Below, piece by piece: positions 1 to 5,207 of a stretch of 5,975 nt of DNA. Within the stretch, counting starts at the first letter, position 1. Every line of letters begins with the position of its first letter. The stretch is taken from contig JAOACN010000574.1 of NCBI GenBank assembly GCA_026417815.1, positions 1 to 5,975 of the forward strand. The letters run 5' to 3'. The position numbers were made by a program, and so were the translations under genes. Source of the DNA: Chloroflexaceae bacterium. GTDB taxonomy: Bacteria > Chloroflexota > Chloroflexia > Chloroflexales > Chloroflexaceae. Below the pieces are notes generated by a model. It made no database searches. It had not been told where the DNA came from and worked only from the letters and a program-made list of their open reading frames with translations.

Positions 1-1455
1 GTACTGCACGGTGTAGGCGCGCCCGTCGCTCCCGGTTTCGATCAGTTCTTCGCTGATGGGAAATCCGAAGATTGGCAGTCCGCCGTAACGCTCCCAGTAG
101 CGCAAAAATGCGCCGCGCAGCGTGTGGCCGGTTTCGGGAAAGTAACGCACCCCCGGGGTAGTAACCGGCGGCACCGGACGGAAGGCCTCGCCGGGCGCTG
201 CGCTCGGCGCCGCGGCTGACTCAGGTTGCGGCACGGGCGGCGCCCCATCGAGAGGGCAGCCGGTGTAAGCCGGCGCCAGTTGCACCGCCCGAAAGGCATT
301 CAGACGGCCCCAGCCGTATTCGGGGTCCTTGCCGGGAGGCCCTTTGTCATCGGCGCTGGCTTTGAGGATGCAGCCCACATCGCTCCAACCCAGGTCGGGC
401 CGCTGGGTGAGCACCAGCGCCGCGGTCCCCGCGGCGTAGGGGCTGGAGAACGAGGTGCCGTTTGGCGGGCCGTAGCGCCCGCCGGGCAGCGTCGTCCACA
501 GGCCTACACCAGGAGCGGCCAGGTCGAGGTAATCTCCGGTGTTGGAGAAGCCGGTGATCGTATCGCCATTACCGGTGGCCCCGACGGCGATGACGCTGGG
601 GTAGGCCGCCGGGTAGGTGACGGGGTTGCCGGCCTGCCGCTCGTTGCCCGAGGCGGCGACCAGGACGATCCCGCGCCCGGCGGCGTAGTCAATGGCCTCG
701 CGCAGCACACGGCTGTCGCCTTCGCCGCCGAGGCTCATGTTGATCACCCGCGCGCCGTTGTCAGCGGCCCAGCGGATGCCGGCGGCCAGACTGGCGTCAT
801 TACCGATGCCCCTGGCGTCCACGACCTTGACGGGCAGGATACGGCACTCCCAGCAGAGACCGGCTATGCCGGCGTCGTTGTTGGTGTTGGCGGCAATCAG
901 CCCCGCCACGGCGGTGCCGTGGCCGTTGTCGTCGCGCGCATCAGGGCCGCCGTTGAGGGCGTTGTGGCCGGGGAGCACCTTGCCGGCCAGGTCGGGGTGC
1001 TCGCCATCCACGCCACTGTCGAGCACCGCCACGACAATTGGCCCGCCGGTGGTGCTTGTCCAGGCCTCGGGGGCCTGAATGGCCCGCAGCCCCCACTGCT
1101 GGGGAAAGGCGGGGTCGTTGGGCGCGCGGCTGATCCGGCGGACGCGGTTGGGTTCGGCGTAGACGACCCCCGGCGTGGCCGAGAGGCGGGCGGCGGCAGC
1201 CTCCAGGTCCGTCGTGGCCGGGAGGCGCAGGCGGTAGATCGGCGCGTTGGGCGCGAGTGGCTCAGCGGCGAAGACGCGGAGCGCAGAGAGGCTACGGGTC
1301 AGCCCCGGCGCGGCCAGGGTGACGCCGGGGCTCAACCGCGCGATGATCTCGCCAGCCACCGGAGTGTCGCCGGTCCGGGCGCTCACGGGGCGGGCGGCGA
1401 GAGGAACGATCAGGAGCAGCAGGGCCAGGCTGGCCCCGACAGCGGAAAGGCGCAT
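1..1455 (-). CDS. Secreted subtilisin-like (S8) serine protease with C-terminal PETGH/FGFP module, 3' end cut by window
   Basis: The reading frame is open from the ATG at 1455 to position 1 (485 codons) with no stop, so the C-terminus lies outside. Residues 1-26 look like a signal peptide (a leucine-rich core, then PVSA). Residues about 32-105 resemble a fervidolysin-type prodomain ending in the usual YAEPN (Y99-N103). The S8 catalytic residues are all visible: D146 in VLDSGVDGEHPD, H179 in DDNGHGTAVAG, oxyanion N271 in AASGNE and nucleophile S335 in NGTSFSSPYAAG; their spacing fits subtilisins. C201 and C204 form a CxxC. A Pro/Ala linker (about 405-435) leads to a module starting at V436 with PETGH and FGFPISEE, shared with the protein encoded at 3550-4488. 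The start is supported by GGAAGG (complement of 1463-1468) 7 bases upstream. It is probably exported and cleaves proteins outside the cell; the target is unknown. Catalytic assignment is secure; the role of the C-terminal module is inferred to be surface binding. Confidence 0.95.
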   Translation of the reverse strand, partial: MRLSAVGASLALLLLIVPLAARPVSARTGDTPVAGEIIARLSPGVTLAAPGLTRSLSALRVFAAEPLAPNAPIYRLRLPATTDLEAAAARLSATPGVVYAEPNRVRRISRAPNDPAFPQQWGLRAIQAPEAWTSTTGGPIVVAVLDSGVDGEHPDLAGKVLPGHNALNGGPDARDDNGHGTAVAGLIAANTNNDAGIAGLCWECRILPVKVVDARGIGNDASLAAGIRWAADNGARVINMSLGGEGDSRVLREAIDYAAGRGIVLVAASGNERQAGNPVTYPAAYPSVIAVGATGNGDTITGFSNTGDYLDLAAPGVGLWTTLPGGRYGPPNGTSFSSPYAAGTAALVLTQRPDLGWSDVGCILKASADDKGPPGKDPEYGWGRLNAFRAVQLAPAYTGCPLDGAPPVPQPESAAAPSAAPGEAFRPVPPVTTPGVRYFPETGHTLRGAFLRYWERYGGLPIFGFPISEELIETGSDGRAYTVQY

Positions 1456-1520
1456 GGCAGATCCTTCCACGATGGGGCGCGTATGCGGCTGCGCCGCACA
1501 CCACCGGGAACGCAAGTGGC

Positions 1521-1551
1521 TCTGGGAGGGCTTTGCCCCCCAGACCCTCCC
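1521..1551. repeat. GC-rich hairpin with two competing pairings
   Basis: TCTGGG-A-GGGC (1521-1531) pairs with GCCCCCCAGA (1535-1544) around a TTT loop, giving 10 pairs and one bulged A. The left-arm segment GGGAGGG (1524-1530) also pairs perfectly with CCCTCCC (1545-1551), so two folds exclude each other. It lies 66-96 bases upstream of the subtilase start and may be in its leader. The core GGGAGGGCT recurs in the hairpin at 3018-3036, which suggests a dispersed intergenic repeat family. Confidence 0.6.
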
Positions 1552-1632
1552 GGTTTCTGACGCCAGCGCGTCAACGCTACCATTGTACCTGCTTCGCCGC
1601 CTGAGGGGAGGGGTCCGGGAGCTGAGGCAACG

Positions 1633-1647
1633 CCCGCCTCTGGCGGG
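1633..1647. repeat. Small perfect hairpin CCCGCC-TCT-GGCGGG
   Basis: A 6-base perfect stem (1633-1638 with 1642-1647) closes a TCT loop. It follows the segment GGGGTCCGGGAG (1610-1621), which occurs again at 3011-3022. No T-run follows on either strand, so it is not an obvious terminator. Confidence 0.5.
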
Positions 1648-1686
1648 GGGTAGGGGCGGCTACGGCGCAAAAACCAGCGAAACATG

Positions 1687-1702
1687 TTGGGGCGCGCCCC
1701 AA
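1687..1702. repeat. 16-base perfect palindrome centred on GGCGCGCC
   Basis: TTGGGGCGCGCCCCAA is identical to its own reverse complement. A second perfect palindrome with the same GGCGCGCC core, CCCGGCGCGCCGGG, lies at 2989-3002. Both are outside genes. A protein-binding site or a repeat remnant is possible; the sequence alone does not decide. Confidence 0.6.
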
Positions 1703-1721
1703 AGACGTTGCATTGGCCCCG

Positions 1722-1750
1722 GTTCCGGGGGGGCTTCGTCCTCCCGGAAC
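1722..1750. repeat. Long hairpin, 12 base pairs with two wobbles
   Basis: GTTCCGGG (1722-1729) pairs perfectly with CCCGGAAC (1743-1750). The stem can continue as GGGG (1730-1733) with TCCT (1739-1742) through two G-C and two G-T pairs, leaving a CTTCG loop. No T-run follows on the plus strand, so it is not a typical intrinsic terminator in that direction. Confidence 0.55.
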
Positions 1751-1795
1751 GTCATCGGGTACGGCGGAACGCGCAACTGTTCACACTTCTCCTGA

Positions 1796-1848
1796 GAGCG
1801 AGGGCTTCCAGCCCTCGTTGTGGCTTCGAGGGCGAGCCCCCCTCGCTC
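1796..1848. repeat. Four-arm CGAGGG/CCCTCG inverted repeat unit
   Basis: CGAGGGCT (1799-1806) pairs perfectly with AGCCCTCG (1810-1817) around TCC. CGAGGG (1827-1832) pairs with CCCTCG (1840-1845). In addition, GAGCGAGGG (1796-1804) is the exact reverse complement of CCCTCGCTC (1840-1848). Two small hairpins therefore compete with one long outer stem. The unit lies about 50 bases before the promoter at 1900-1928, so it is upstream of, not inside, the predicted transcript of the 1963 gene. I recall similar 'GAGCGAGGGC' units in Chloroflexota intergenic DNA, but this is not checked. Confidence 0.6.
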
Positions 1849-1899
1849 CCAGGCTCTACTTGTTACGCCAGGTGTGAAGAGTTACCGGAACGCCTCGCT

Positions 1900-1928
1900 T
1901 TGCGCTTCTGTGAAGCGGGCTGTATAAT
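1900..1928 (+). promoter_or_regulatory. Sigma-70-type promoter of the flippase-like gene
   Basis: A perfect -10 hexamer TATAAT (1923-1928) stands exactly 17 bases after TTGCGC (1900-1905), which matches the first three bases of the TTGACA consensus. The predicted transcript start is near 1935, giving a leader of about 28 bases before the ATG at 1963. Confidence 0.75.
1903..1917. promoter_or_regulatory. Possible operator: inverted repeat CGCTTC-TGT-GAAGCG
   Basis: The 15 bases form a perfect inverted repeat (6-base arms, 3-base centre) that overlaps the end of the -35 hexamer and fills most of the -35/-10 spacer. That position suits a repressor or MerR-like regulator. Protein binding is an inference, and a chance palindrome of this size in GC-rich DNA is possible. 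Confidence 0.35.
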
Positions 1929-1962
1929 CGCCACAGTGCCCGCTACCGAACCAGGGCAAGGT

Positions 1963-2973
1963 ATGTCGTTACGCACCCTGCAAGGCAAACTCTTCGCTTC
2001 ACTACTGCTGGGCCTGGCGGTGGTGATCGTGATGGGCCTGGTCAGCGATGCCAGCGCGGTCTGGCGCGATCTGGGCGCGTTTCGCTGGGCCTGGTTGCCC
2101 CTCATCCTTGGTCTTACCGTCCTTAACTACCTGCTGCGCTGGCTAAAGTGGGAGTACTACCTGCGCCGGCTGGGTCTGGGGCACGGGGTCGGTCACCTGG
2201 ACAGCGGGTTGATCTTCACCGCCGGCCTGGTGATGTCGGTCACGCCCGGCAAGCTGGGCGAGGTGTTCAAGTCAGTGCTGCTCAAACGGGTCAACGGTGC
2301 AGCAGTGAGCCGTTCGGCCCCGGTGGTGCTGGCCGAACGGCTCACCGACGGCCTGGCCATGCTGTTGCTGATGGCCCTCGGTCTGATGCTCTATCCTCCA
2401 GCGCGGTTTGCCTTTGTCGTGCTGGTGGTGGCGGCGTTTGTCGGGATTCTGGCGCTCCAGCACCGTCGCCTGGCCCTGGGATTGATTGACGGCACGGCCC
2501 GGTTGCCTTTCGGCTCGAAGATCGCACCTCGCCTGCACACCATGTACGCCAGCACGCAGCAGTTGCTGGAATGGCGCGTCTTACTCGTTGCCACGCTGAT
2601 CAGCGTGGTCTCGTGGAGCTTCGAGTGTCTGGCCTTCTACCTGGTGCTGGTCGGCGTCGGGGCGGCGGGTACGCCCTTGCTTCTCCTGCAGGCGACCTTC
2701 ATCTTCGCCGCGAGCACGTTGTTCGGGTTGGTCTCGTTCCTGCCGGGCGGGCTGGGAGTAAGCGAGGCGAGCAGCGTGGGCTTGCTGGTGGCGATCGTCG
2801 GCCTGGCCGCCAGTACCGCAACCACAGCAACGATCATCATCCGCTTTTGCACCCTTTGGTTCGGCGTCCTGCTGGGAGTGATCGCCCTGGCCTGGTTCGG
2901 TCGCCGCTATCGGATGGACGAGCACGGCGCAGCCTCGGGGGAGGCGGTGGAGGAGGCGGGGGTCAAGATTTGA
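1963..2973 (+). CDS. Flippase-like / lysylphosphatidylglycerol synthase TM-domain membrane protein (UPF0104-like)
   Basis: This 336-residue integral membrane protein has about seven or eight hydrophobic segments (roughly 11-28, 43-60, 82-95, 127-145, 149-166, 205-232, 241-262, 273-313). Family marks of the LPG_synthase_TM group (PF03706) are visible: NYLLRWLKWEYYLRRLG near 55-71, TPGKLGEVFKS at 94-104, a conserved-looking ER...D (E125, R126, D129) and LPGGLGVSE at 260-268. Relatives include the flippase half of MprF and stand-alone proteins of unknown substrate; the cytosolic aminoacyl-transferase half of MprF is absent. It probably moves or handles a lipid or lipid-linked molecule in the inner membrane, but the substrate cannot be read from the sequence. 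The ATG at 1963 was chosen because the family sequence begins there, AGGG lies 6 bases upstream and the promoter ends just before it. An in-frame GTG at 1936 is a less likely alternative. Confidence 0.88.
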   Translation: MSLRTLQGKLFASLLLGLAVVIVMGLVSDASAVWRDLGAFRWAWLPLILGLTVLNYLLRWLKWEYYLRRLGLGHGVGHLDSGLIFTAGLVMSVTPGKLGEVFKSVLLKRVNGAAVSRSAPVVLAERLTDGLAMLLLMALGLMLYPPARFAFVVLVVAAFVGILALQHRRLALGLIDGTARLPFGSKIAPRLHTMYASTQQLLEWRVLLVATLISVVSWSFECLAFYLVLVGVGAAGTPLLLLQATFIFAASTLFGLVSFLPGGLGVSEASSVGLLVAIVGLAASTATTATIIIRFCTLWFGVLLGVIALAWFGRRYRMDEHGAASGEAVEEAGVKI

Positions 2974-2988
2974 GCCGGCAGACAGTAG

Positions 2989-3002
2989 CCCGGCGCGCCG
3001 GG
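2989..3002. repeat. 14-base perfect palindrome with GGCGCGCC core
   Basis: CCCGGCGCGCCGGG begins 15 bases after the stop codon of the flippase-like gene. It shares its 8-base core with the palindrome at 1687-1702. It is too short and lacks a T-run for a clear terminator call. Confidence 0.55.
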
Positions 3003-3010
3003 TTGCGCGC

Positions 3011-3051
3011 GGGGTCCGGGAGGGCTGCGCCTTCCCAGGAGAGTCCTTTTT
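3011..3051 (+). terminator. Hairpin with a downstream T-run, possible weak terminator
   Basis: GGGAGGGC (3018-3025) pairs with GCCTTCCC (3029-3036) around TGC, giving 8 pairs including one G-T. A run of five T (3047-3051) follows, but 10 bases beyond the stem, so termination would be weak. The block GGGGTCCGGGAG at 3011-3022 also occurs at 1610-1621, and the core GGGAGGGCT also occurs at 1524-1532, so this may instead be a copy of a dispersed repeat. Confidence 0.35.
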
Positions 3052-3130
3052 CGTGCCATTGTTGTAGCCAGGCCGGACGGAGATCCGAAGGGCACATCAT
3101 CAAGGGAGTCTTGTGGAGAGGAGCTAAGCC

Positions 3131-3553
3131 ATGGCCTCGGTCTTCTCGCGGATCGTCAGGGGTGAATTGCCGGCTGCCAAAGTGTACGAGGACGACCTGA
3201 CCCTGGCCTTTCTGGACATCAACCCGGCGTCGCGTGGGCATACACTGGTGATCTGTAAGGAGGAGTATCCCGATCTCCTCGATCTGCCGCCGGAACTGGT
3301 GGCAGCGGTGGCACGCACCACGCAGATCGTCGCCCGGGGGATCAAGGCCGCGCTCCAGCCCGATGGCTTCAATATCATCCAGAACAATGGCGCCGCGGCT
3401 GGTCAGGTCGTGTTCCACTATCACGTGCATGTCATCCCGCGCTGGGAAGGCGACCACGCCGTGCGCGGCTGGCGACCGGGCACCGCCGTGCACGATGAGC
3501 TGAACCAGACCGCAGAGTTGATCCGGAAACAGATCGGCAAGGAGGGCGCATGA
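3131..3553 (+). CDS. HIT family (histidine triad) nucleotide-binding protein
   Basis: The 140-residue protein is the usual size for a HINT-branch HIT enzyme, which hydrolyses or transfers nucleotidyl groups (for example from adenosine 5'-phosphoramidates) in the cytoplasm. The signature is complete: GQVVFHYHVHVIPR with H96, H98 and H100, where the middle histidine (H98) is the family's nucleophile. DINPASRGHTLVI (29-41) and FNIIQNNGAAAGQ (80-92) match the nucleotide-binding segments. The start has GAGGAG (3118-3123) 7 bases upstream. Its stop overlaps the next start as ATGA (3550-3553), so it heads a coupled three-gene cluster. I see no clear promoter in 3040-3117. The true substrate cannot be told from sequence. 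Confidence 0.95.
   Translation: MASVFSRIVRGELPAAKVYEDDLTLAFLDINPASRGHTLVICKEEYPDLLDLPPELVAAVARTTQIVARGIKAALQPDGFNIIQNNGAAAGQVVFHYHVHVIPRWEGDHAVRGWRPGTAVHDELNQTAELIRKQIGKEGA
3539..3553 (+). promoter_or_regulatory. Ribosome binding site and ATGA stop/start overlap
   Basis: AAGGAGG (3539-3545) lies inside the end of the HIT gene, 4 bases before ATG 3550, and the ATGA shares the HIT stop codon. This decides for the 3550 start over the later in-frame ATG at 3616, which has no comparable site, and predicts coupled translation. Confidence 0.75.
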
Positions 3554-4488
3554 GTAAGGGCGGTTCTTCCGAGCCGCAACATCTCGAGTTCGTGACCGAA
3601 AATCGGTATCCAATCATGTCAATCGCCAATCAGAGTAACGATCGGCAGCCCGAGGAACGGCGCGCCAGCGGCGGCAGACGTATCGAGCGGACCACGGGGA
3701 GGAATCGGCTCCTTCGGTGGGGCTTGCTGCTTCTGGTCGGTCTGGTTGTACTGCTGTTGTTGTGGCTGGTGCTCAGCGGGTTGGGCGTGACGCGCCTGGC
3801 GGGCCAGGGAGTCGATCTCGTGCCCACGCGCGTGCTCCTTGCAGGCGAGGCGCCGCCAGTTCAGGCTGTGCCGGTGGGGTTAGAGCCGGTGTCGCGGGAG
3901 ATCAACGCCGGTGTGCCGCCGATGGGCGCCCTGGCCTACGCCCCGCCGGAGATTTCGCCACGCTTCGCCGAGTACTATGCGCTGATGGGGGGCGTGCGGA
4001 TCTTTGGTCTGCCGCTGGCGGCCCCGGAGGTGGTGAACGGGCGCGAGGTGCAGTGGTTCGAGCGGGCGCGGCTCGAGCACTGGCCCGAGTTTGCCGGCAC
4101 CCCTTTCGAGGTTCAGCCGGGGCTGATCGGGAGGGAGTTCACCCAGGGACGCTCCTTTGCCCGCCCGAGCTTTTTTGTTGGCACGCCCGAGGTGCGCTTC
4201 ATCCCTGAGACGGGGCACAGTCTGGGGGGGCGGTTCCTGCAGTTCTGGGAGACGTATGGCGGCGTGCAGGTGTTCGGCTTCCCGATTAGCGAGGAGTTCG
4301 ACGAAGTGTTGCCCGATGGCCGCGCCTTTCGGGTGCAGTACTTTGAACGGGCGCGGATGGAGTACCACCCTGAGTTTGCCGGCACACCCGACGAGGTGCA
4401 ACTCGGGCTGCTTGGCCTGGCCCTCTATCGTGGCGAGCCGCGCCCGACGACGGTGCAACCGGTGCCAACGCCAGTGCCGTTGCCGTAA
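3550..4488 (+). CDS. Single-pass membrane protein with two extracellular PETGH/FGFP-type (LGFP-like) modules
   Basis: This 312-residue protein has a charged N-terminal tail (residues 1-54, ending RNRLLR), one hydrophobic helix (about 55-79) and an external part. The external part has two repeats. Repeat 1 (about 137-194) is degenerate: GGVRIFGLP, FERARLEH, PEFAGTP, EVQPGLIG. Repeat 2 (215-289) is complete: PETGH, GGVQVFGFPISEE, DGRAFRVQYFERARMEYHPEFAGTP, EVQLGLLG. The tail is Pro/Thr-rich. Repeat 2 matches the C-terminal module of the subtilase encoded at 1-1455 in 32 of 50 aligned residues by my hand count. The module resembles LGFP-type repeats thought to bind cell-wall or surface material; that role is inferred. 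AAGGAGG (3539-3545) lies 4 bases before the ATG, which overlaps the HIT gene's stop, implying translational coupling. An in-frame ATG at 3616 lacks a ribosome site. No catalytic residues are recognised. Confidence 0.85.
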   Translation: MSKGGSSEPQHLEFVTENRYPIMSIANQSNDRQPEERRASGGRRIERTTGRNRLLRWGLLLLVGLVVLLLLWLVLSGLGVTRLAGQGVDLVPTRVLLAGEAPPVQAVPVGLEPVSREINAGVPPMGALAYAPPEISPRFAEYYALMGGVRIFGLPLAAPEVVNGREVQWFERARLEHWPEFAGTPFEVQPGLIGREFTQGRSFARPSFFVGTPEVRFIPETGHSLGGRFLQFWETYGGVQVFGFPISEEFDEVLPDGRAFRVQYFERARMEYHPEFAGTPDEVQLGLLGLALYRGEPRPTTVQPVPTPVPLP

Positions 4489-4494
4489 GGACGT

Positions 4495-4923
4495 ATGGCT
4501 GAGAGCGATCGCTTCATTGACGTGGCCCGCGCGCAGGGCTTCAGCGCCGAGGCCGCCGAGGCGGCCCTGGCGGCGTTGCAGGCGCGTCTGGCCGAGCGCG
4601 GTGTGCAGACGCGGCATTTCTACGGCTATCGCACCGCTGGCGGCGCCTCCGGAGCAGCAGAGAGTGGCGGGGAGGCGCGGCGTTCGCGCCTGCTGCTGAT
4701 CTTCCAGAGCGCCGATGCAGCCCTCAGCTTCGCTCAACGCAACCACCTCGGACGGTCGCCCCGTCTGGTGACCCTGAGTCTCTCCCAGGCCCTGGCCGCG
4801 CTGCTCCAACGCCCGGCCATTCAGGCGCTCCTGATCGCCGATGAACCGGTTGAGGACGCTGCACCCGGCCTGCCACCCGGTCTCCGACTCGAACGTGAGG
4901 CGCTCGTTGACCTGCTAAGGTGA
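4495..4923 (+). CDS. Uncharacterised small soluble protein, last gene of the HIT cluster
   Basis: I do not recognise this 142-residue protein with confidence. It has no signal peptide or membrane segment. Residues 6-36 form a likely amphipathic, alanine-rich helix (a UBA-like or helix-hairpin look). A flexible Gly/Ser/Ala stretch follows at 48-62. The second half (65-142) alternates predicted strands and helices: LLLIFQSADAALSFAQRN, LVTLSLSQALAALL, ALLIADEP, LEREALVDLL. This order faintly recalls the SseB N-terminal domain (a value, a residue-80 helix, then a segment ending in a short 'glvl' strand), but the usual NPG is absent, so this is only a hint. The ATG lies 6 bases after the preceding stop, with TAAGGA (4486-4491) as ribosome site overlapping that stop, so co-translation with the anchored module protein is likely. 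It may be a cytoplasmic partner, but nothing shows this. Confidence 0.75.
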   Translation: MAESDRFIDVARAQGFSAEAAEAALAALQARLAERGVQTRHFYGYRTAGGASGAAESGGEARRSRLLLIFQSADAALSFAQRNHLGRSPRLVTLSLSQALAALLQRPAIQALLIADEPVEDAAPGLPPGLRLEREALVDLLR

Positions 4924-4986
4924 CAACCGGCTCCGCCTGTTTGACCCGCGGCGCAGCACCGTTTGCAGCGTCGCGCCCCCCTGGAC

Positions 4987-4995
4987 AATGCCTCA
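4987..4995 (+). repeat. Left copy of 9-base target-site duplication
   Basis: AATGCCTCA abuts the outer end of the left inverted repeat and is identical to 5208-5216. A preceding C (4986, 5207) is also shared but belongs to the right arm on that side. Confidence 0.8.
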
Positions 4996-5020
4996 GGGTG
5001 TGACGAAACGTTCTGCACGT
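4996..5020 (+). repeat. Left terminal inverted repeat of the MITE-like element
   Basis: It begins GGGTGTGACGAAACG and ends TTCTGCACGT. It is the reverse complement of 5183-5207 at 24 of 25 positions. Confidence 0.85.
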
Positions 5021-5182
5021 GCCGCGGCCCACCGGCCCGCCGGGAGCCCGAAGGCTCCGGCGAGCCTTGCGAAGGCTACCTCCGTAGCCTGCTGAAGCCG
5101 GCGCAGGCTTCGCCGTGAGCTCAGCCGAACGGCCGGCTTCGCATGACGTTGGCCCGCGGCTTCAGCCGCCGGGCGAAGGGGA

Positions 5183-5207
5183 ACGTGCAGAACGTTTCGT
5201 CGCACCC
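5183..5207 (-). repeat. Right terminal inverted repeat of the MITE-like element
   Basis: It begins ACGTGCAGAACG and ends TTTCGTCGCACCC. The single difference from the left arm is G5202 opposite T5001. Confidence 0.85.

Larger units (their letters stand above)
1456..1962. other. Divergent intergenic region rich in hairpins
   Basis: This 507-base gap separates the minus-strand subtilase from the plus-strand membrane protein. I see no convincing gene in it: the in-frame upstream extension of the 1963 gene has no family-like sequence, and the good promoter lies inside that extension. It holds perfect or near-perfect hairpins at 1484-1498, 1521-1544, 1633-1647, 1687-1702, 1722-1750, 1799-1817 and 1827-1845. 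A TACAAT on the minus strand (complement of 1582-1587) could be a -10 box for the subtilase, but no matching -35 is visible, so that promoter stays tentative. Confidence 0.7.
4996..5207. mobile_element. MITE-like non-autonomous element, 212 bases
   Basis: The unit is bounded by 25-base inverted repeats (4996-5020 and 5183-5207) that match at every position except one, where the opposed bases T5001 and G5202 can still form a wobble pair. Immediately outside both ends is the exact 9-base direct repeat AATGCCTCA, as expected for a target-site duplication. The interior has no plausible ORF, so no transposase is encoded and mobility would need one in trans. It contains perfect hairpins: GGAGCC-CGAA-GGCTCC (5043-5058), AGCCTT-GCG-AAGGCT (5063-5077), AGGCTAC-CTCC-GTAGCCT (5073-5090, competing with the previous one), GAAGCC-(6)-GGCTTC (5094-5111) and a 10-pair stem with one bulge at 5152-5174. 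A subterminal inverted pair GCCGCGG/CCGCGGC (5021-5027, 5154-5160) adds symmetry. A 9-base duplication fits several IS families, so the parent cannot be named. Confidence 0.82.

Noticed and set aside
226..1560. 444-residue open frame on the plus strand
   Set aside because: It lies opposite the subtilase, which has a complete catalytic triad; its product is low-complexity Gly/Ala/Arg sequence typical of an antisense frame in GC-rich DNA.
1582..1587. Minus-strand TACAAT as the subtilase promoter
   Set aside because: There is no -35 match at 17-base spacing (CTCCCC) and no TG extension, so it was not listed as a feature of its own.
1684..1962. 93-codon upstream extension of the flippase-like gene
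   Set aside because: The extension runs through hairpin-rich DNA and across a good promoter; family-like sequence and a ribosome site appear only at ATG 1963.
2963..3613. 216-residue open frame on the minus strand
   Set aside because: It is antisense to the HIT gene, whose histidine triad and ribosome site are clear.
4504..4513. AGCGATCGCT, a HIP1-like palindrome known from cyanobacteria
   Set aside because: There is a single copy inside a gene, so it gives no sign of the HIP1 repeat family or a cyanobacterial source.
3880..4809. 309-residue open frame on the minus strand
   Set aside because: It is antisense to two well-supported plus-strand genes and crosses their boundary; it shows no domain signature.
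4996..5207. Reading the element as a CRISPR or as a bidirectional terminator
   Set aside because: There are no regularly spaced direct repeats; the long arms are 162 bases apart without T-runs, and the flanking 9-base duplication fits transposition better.
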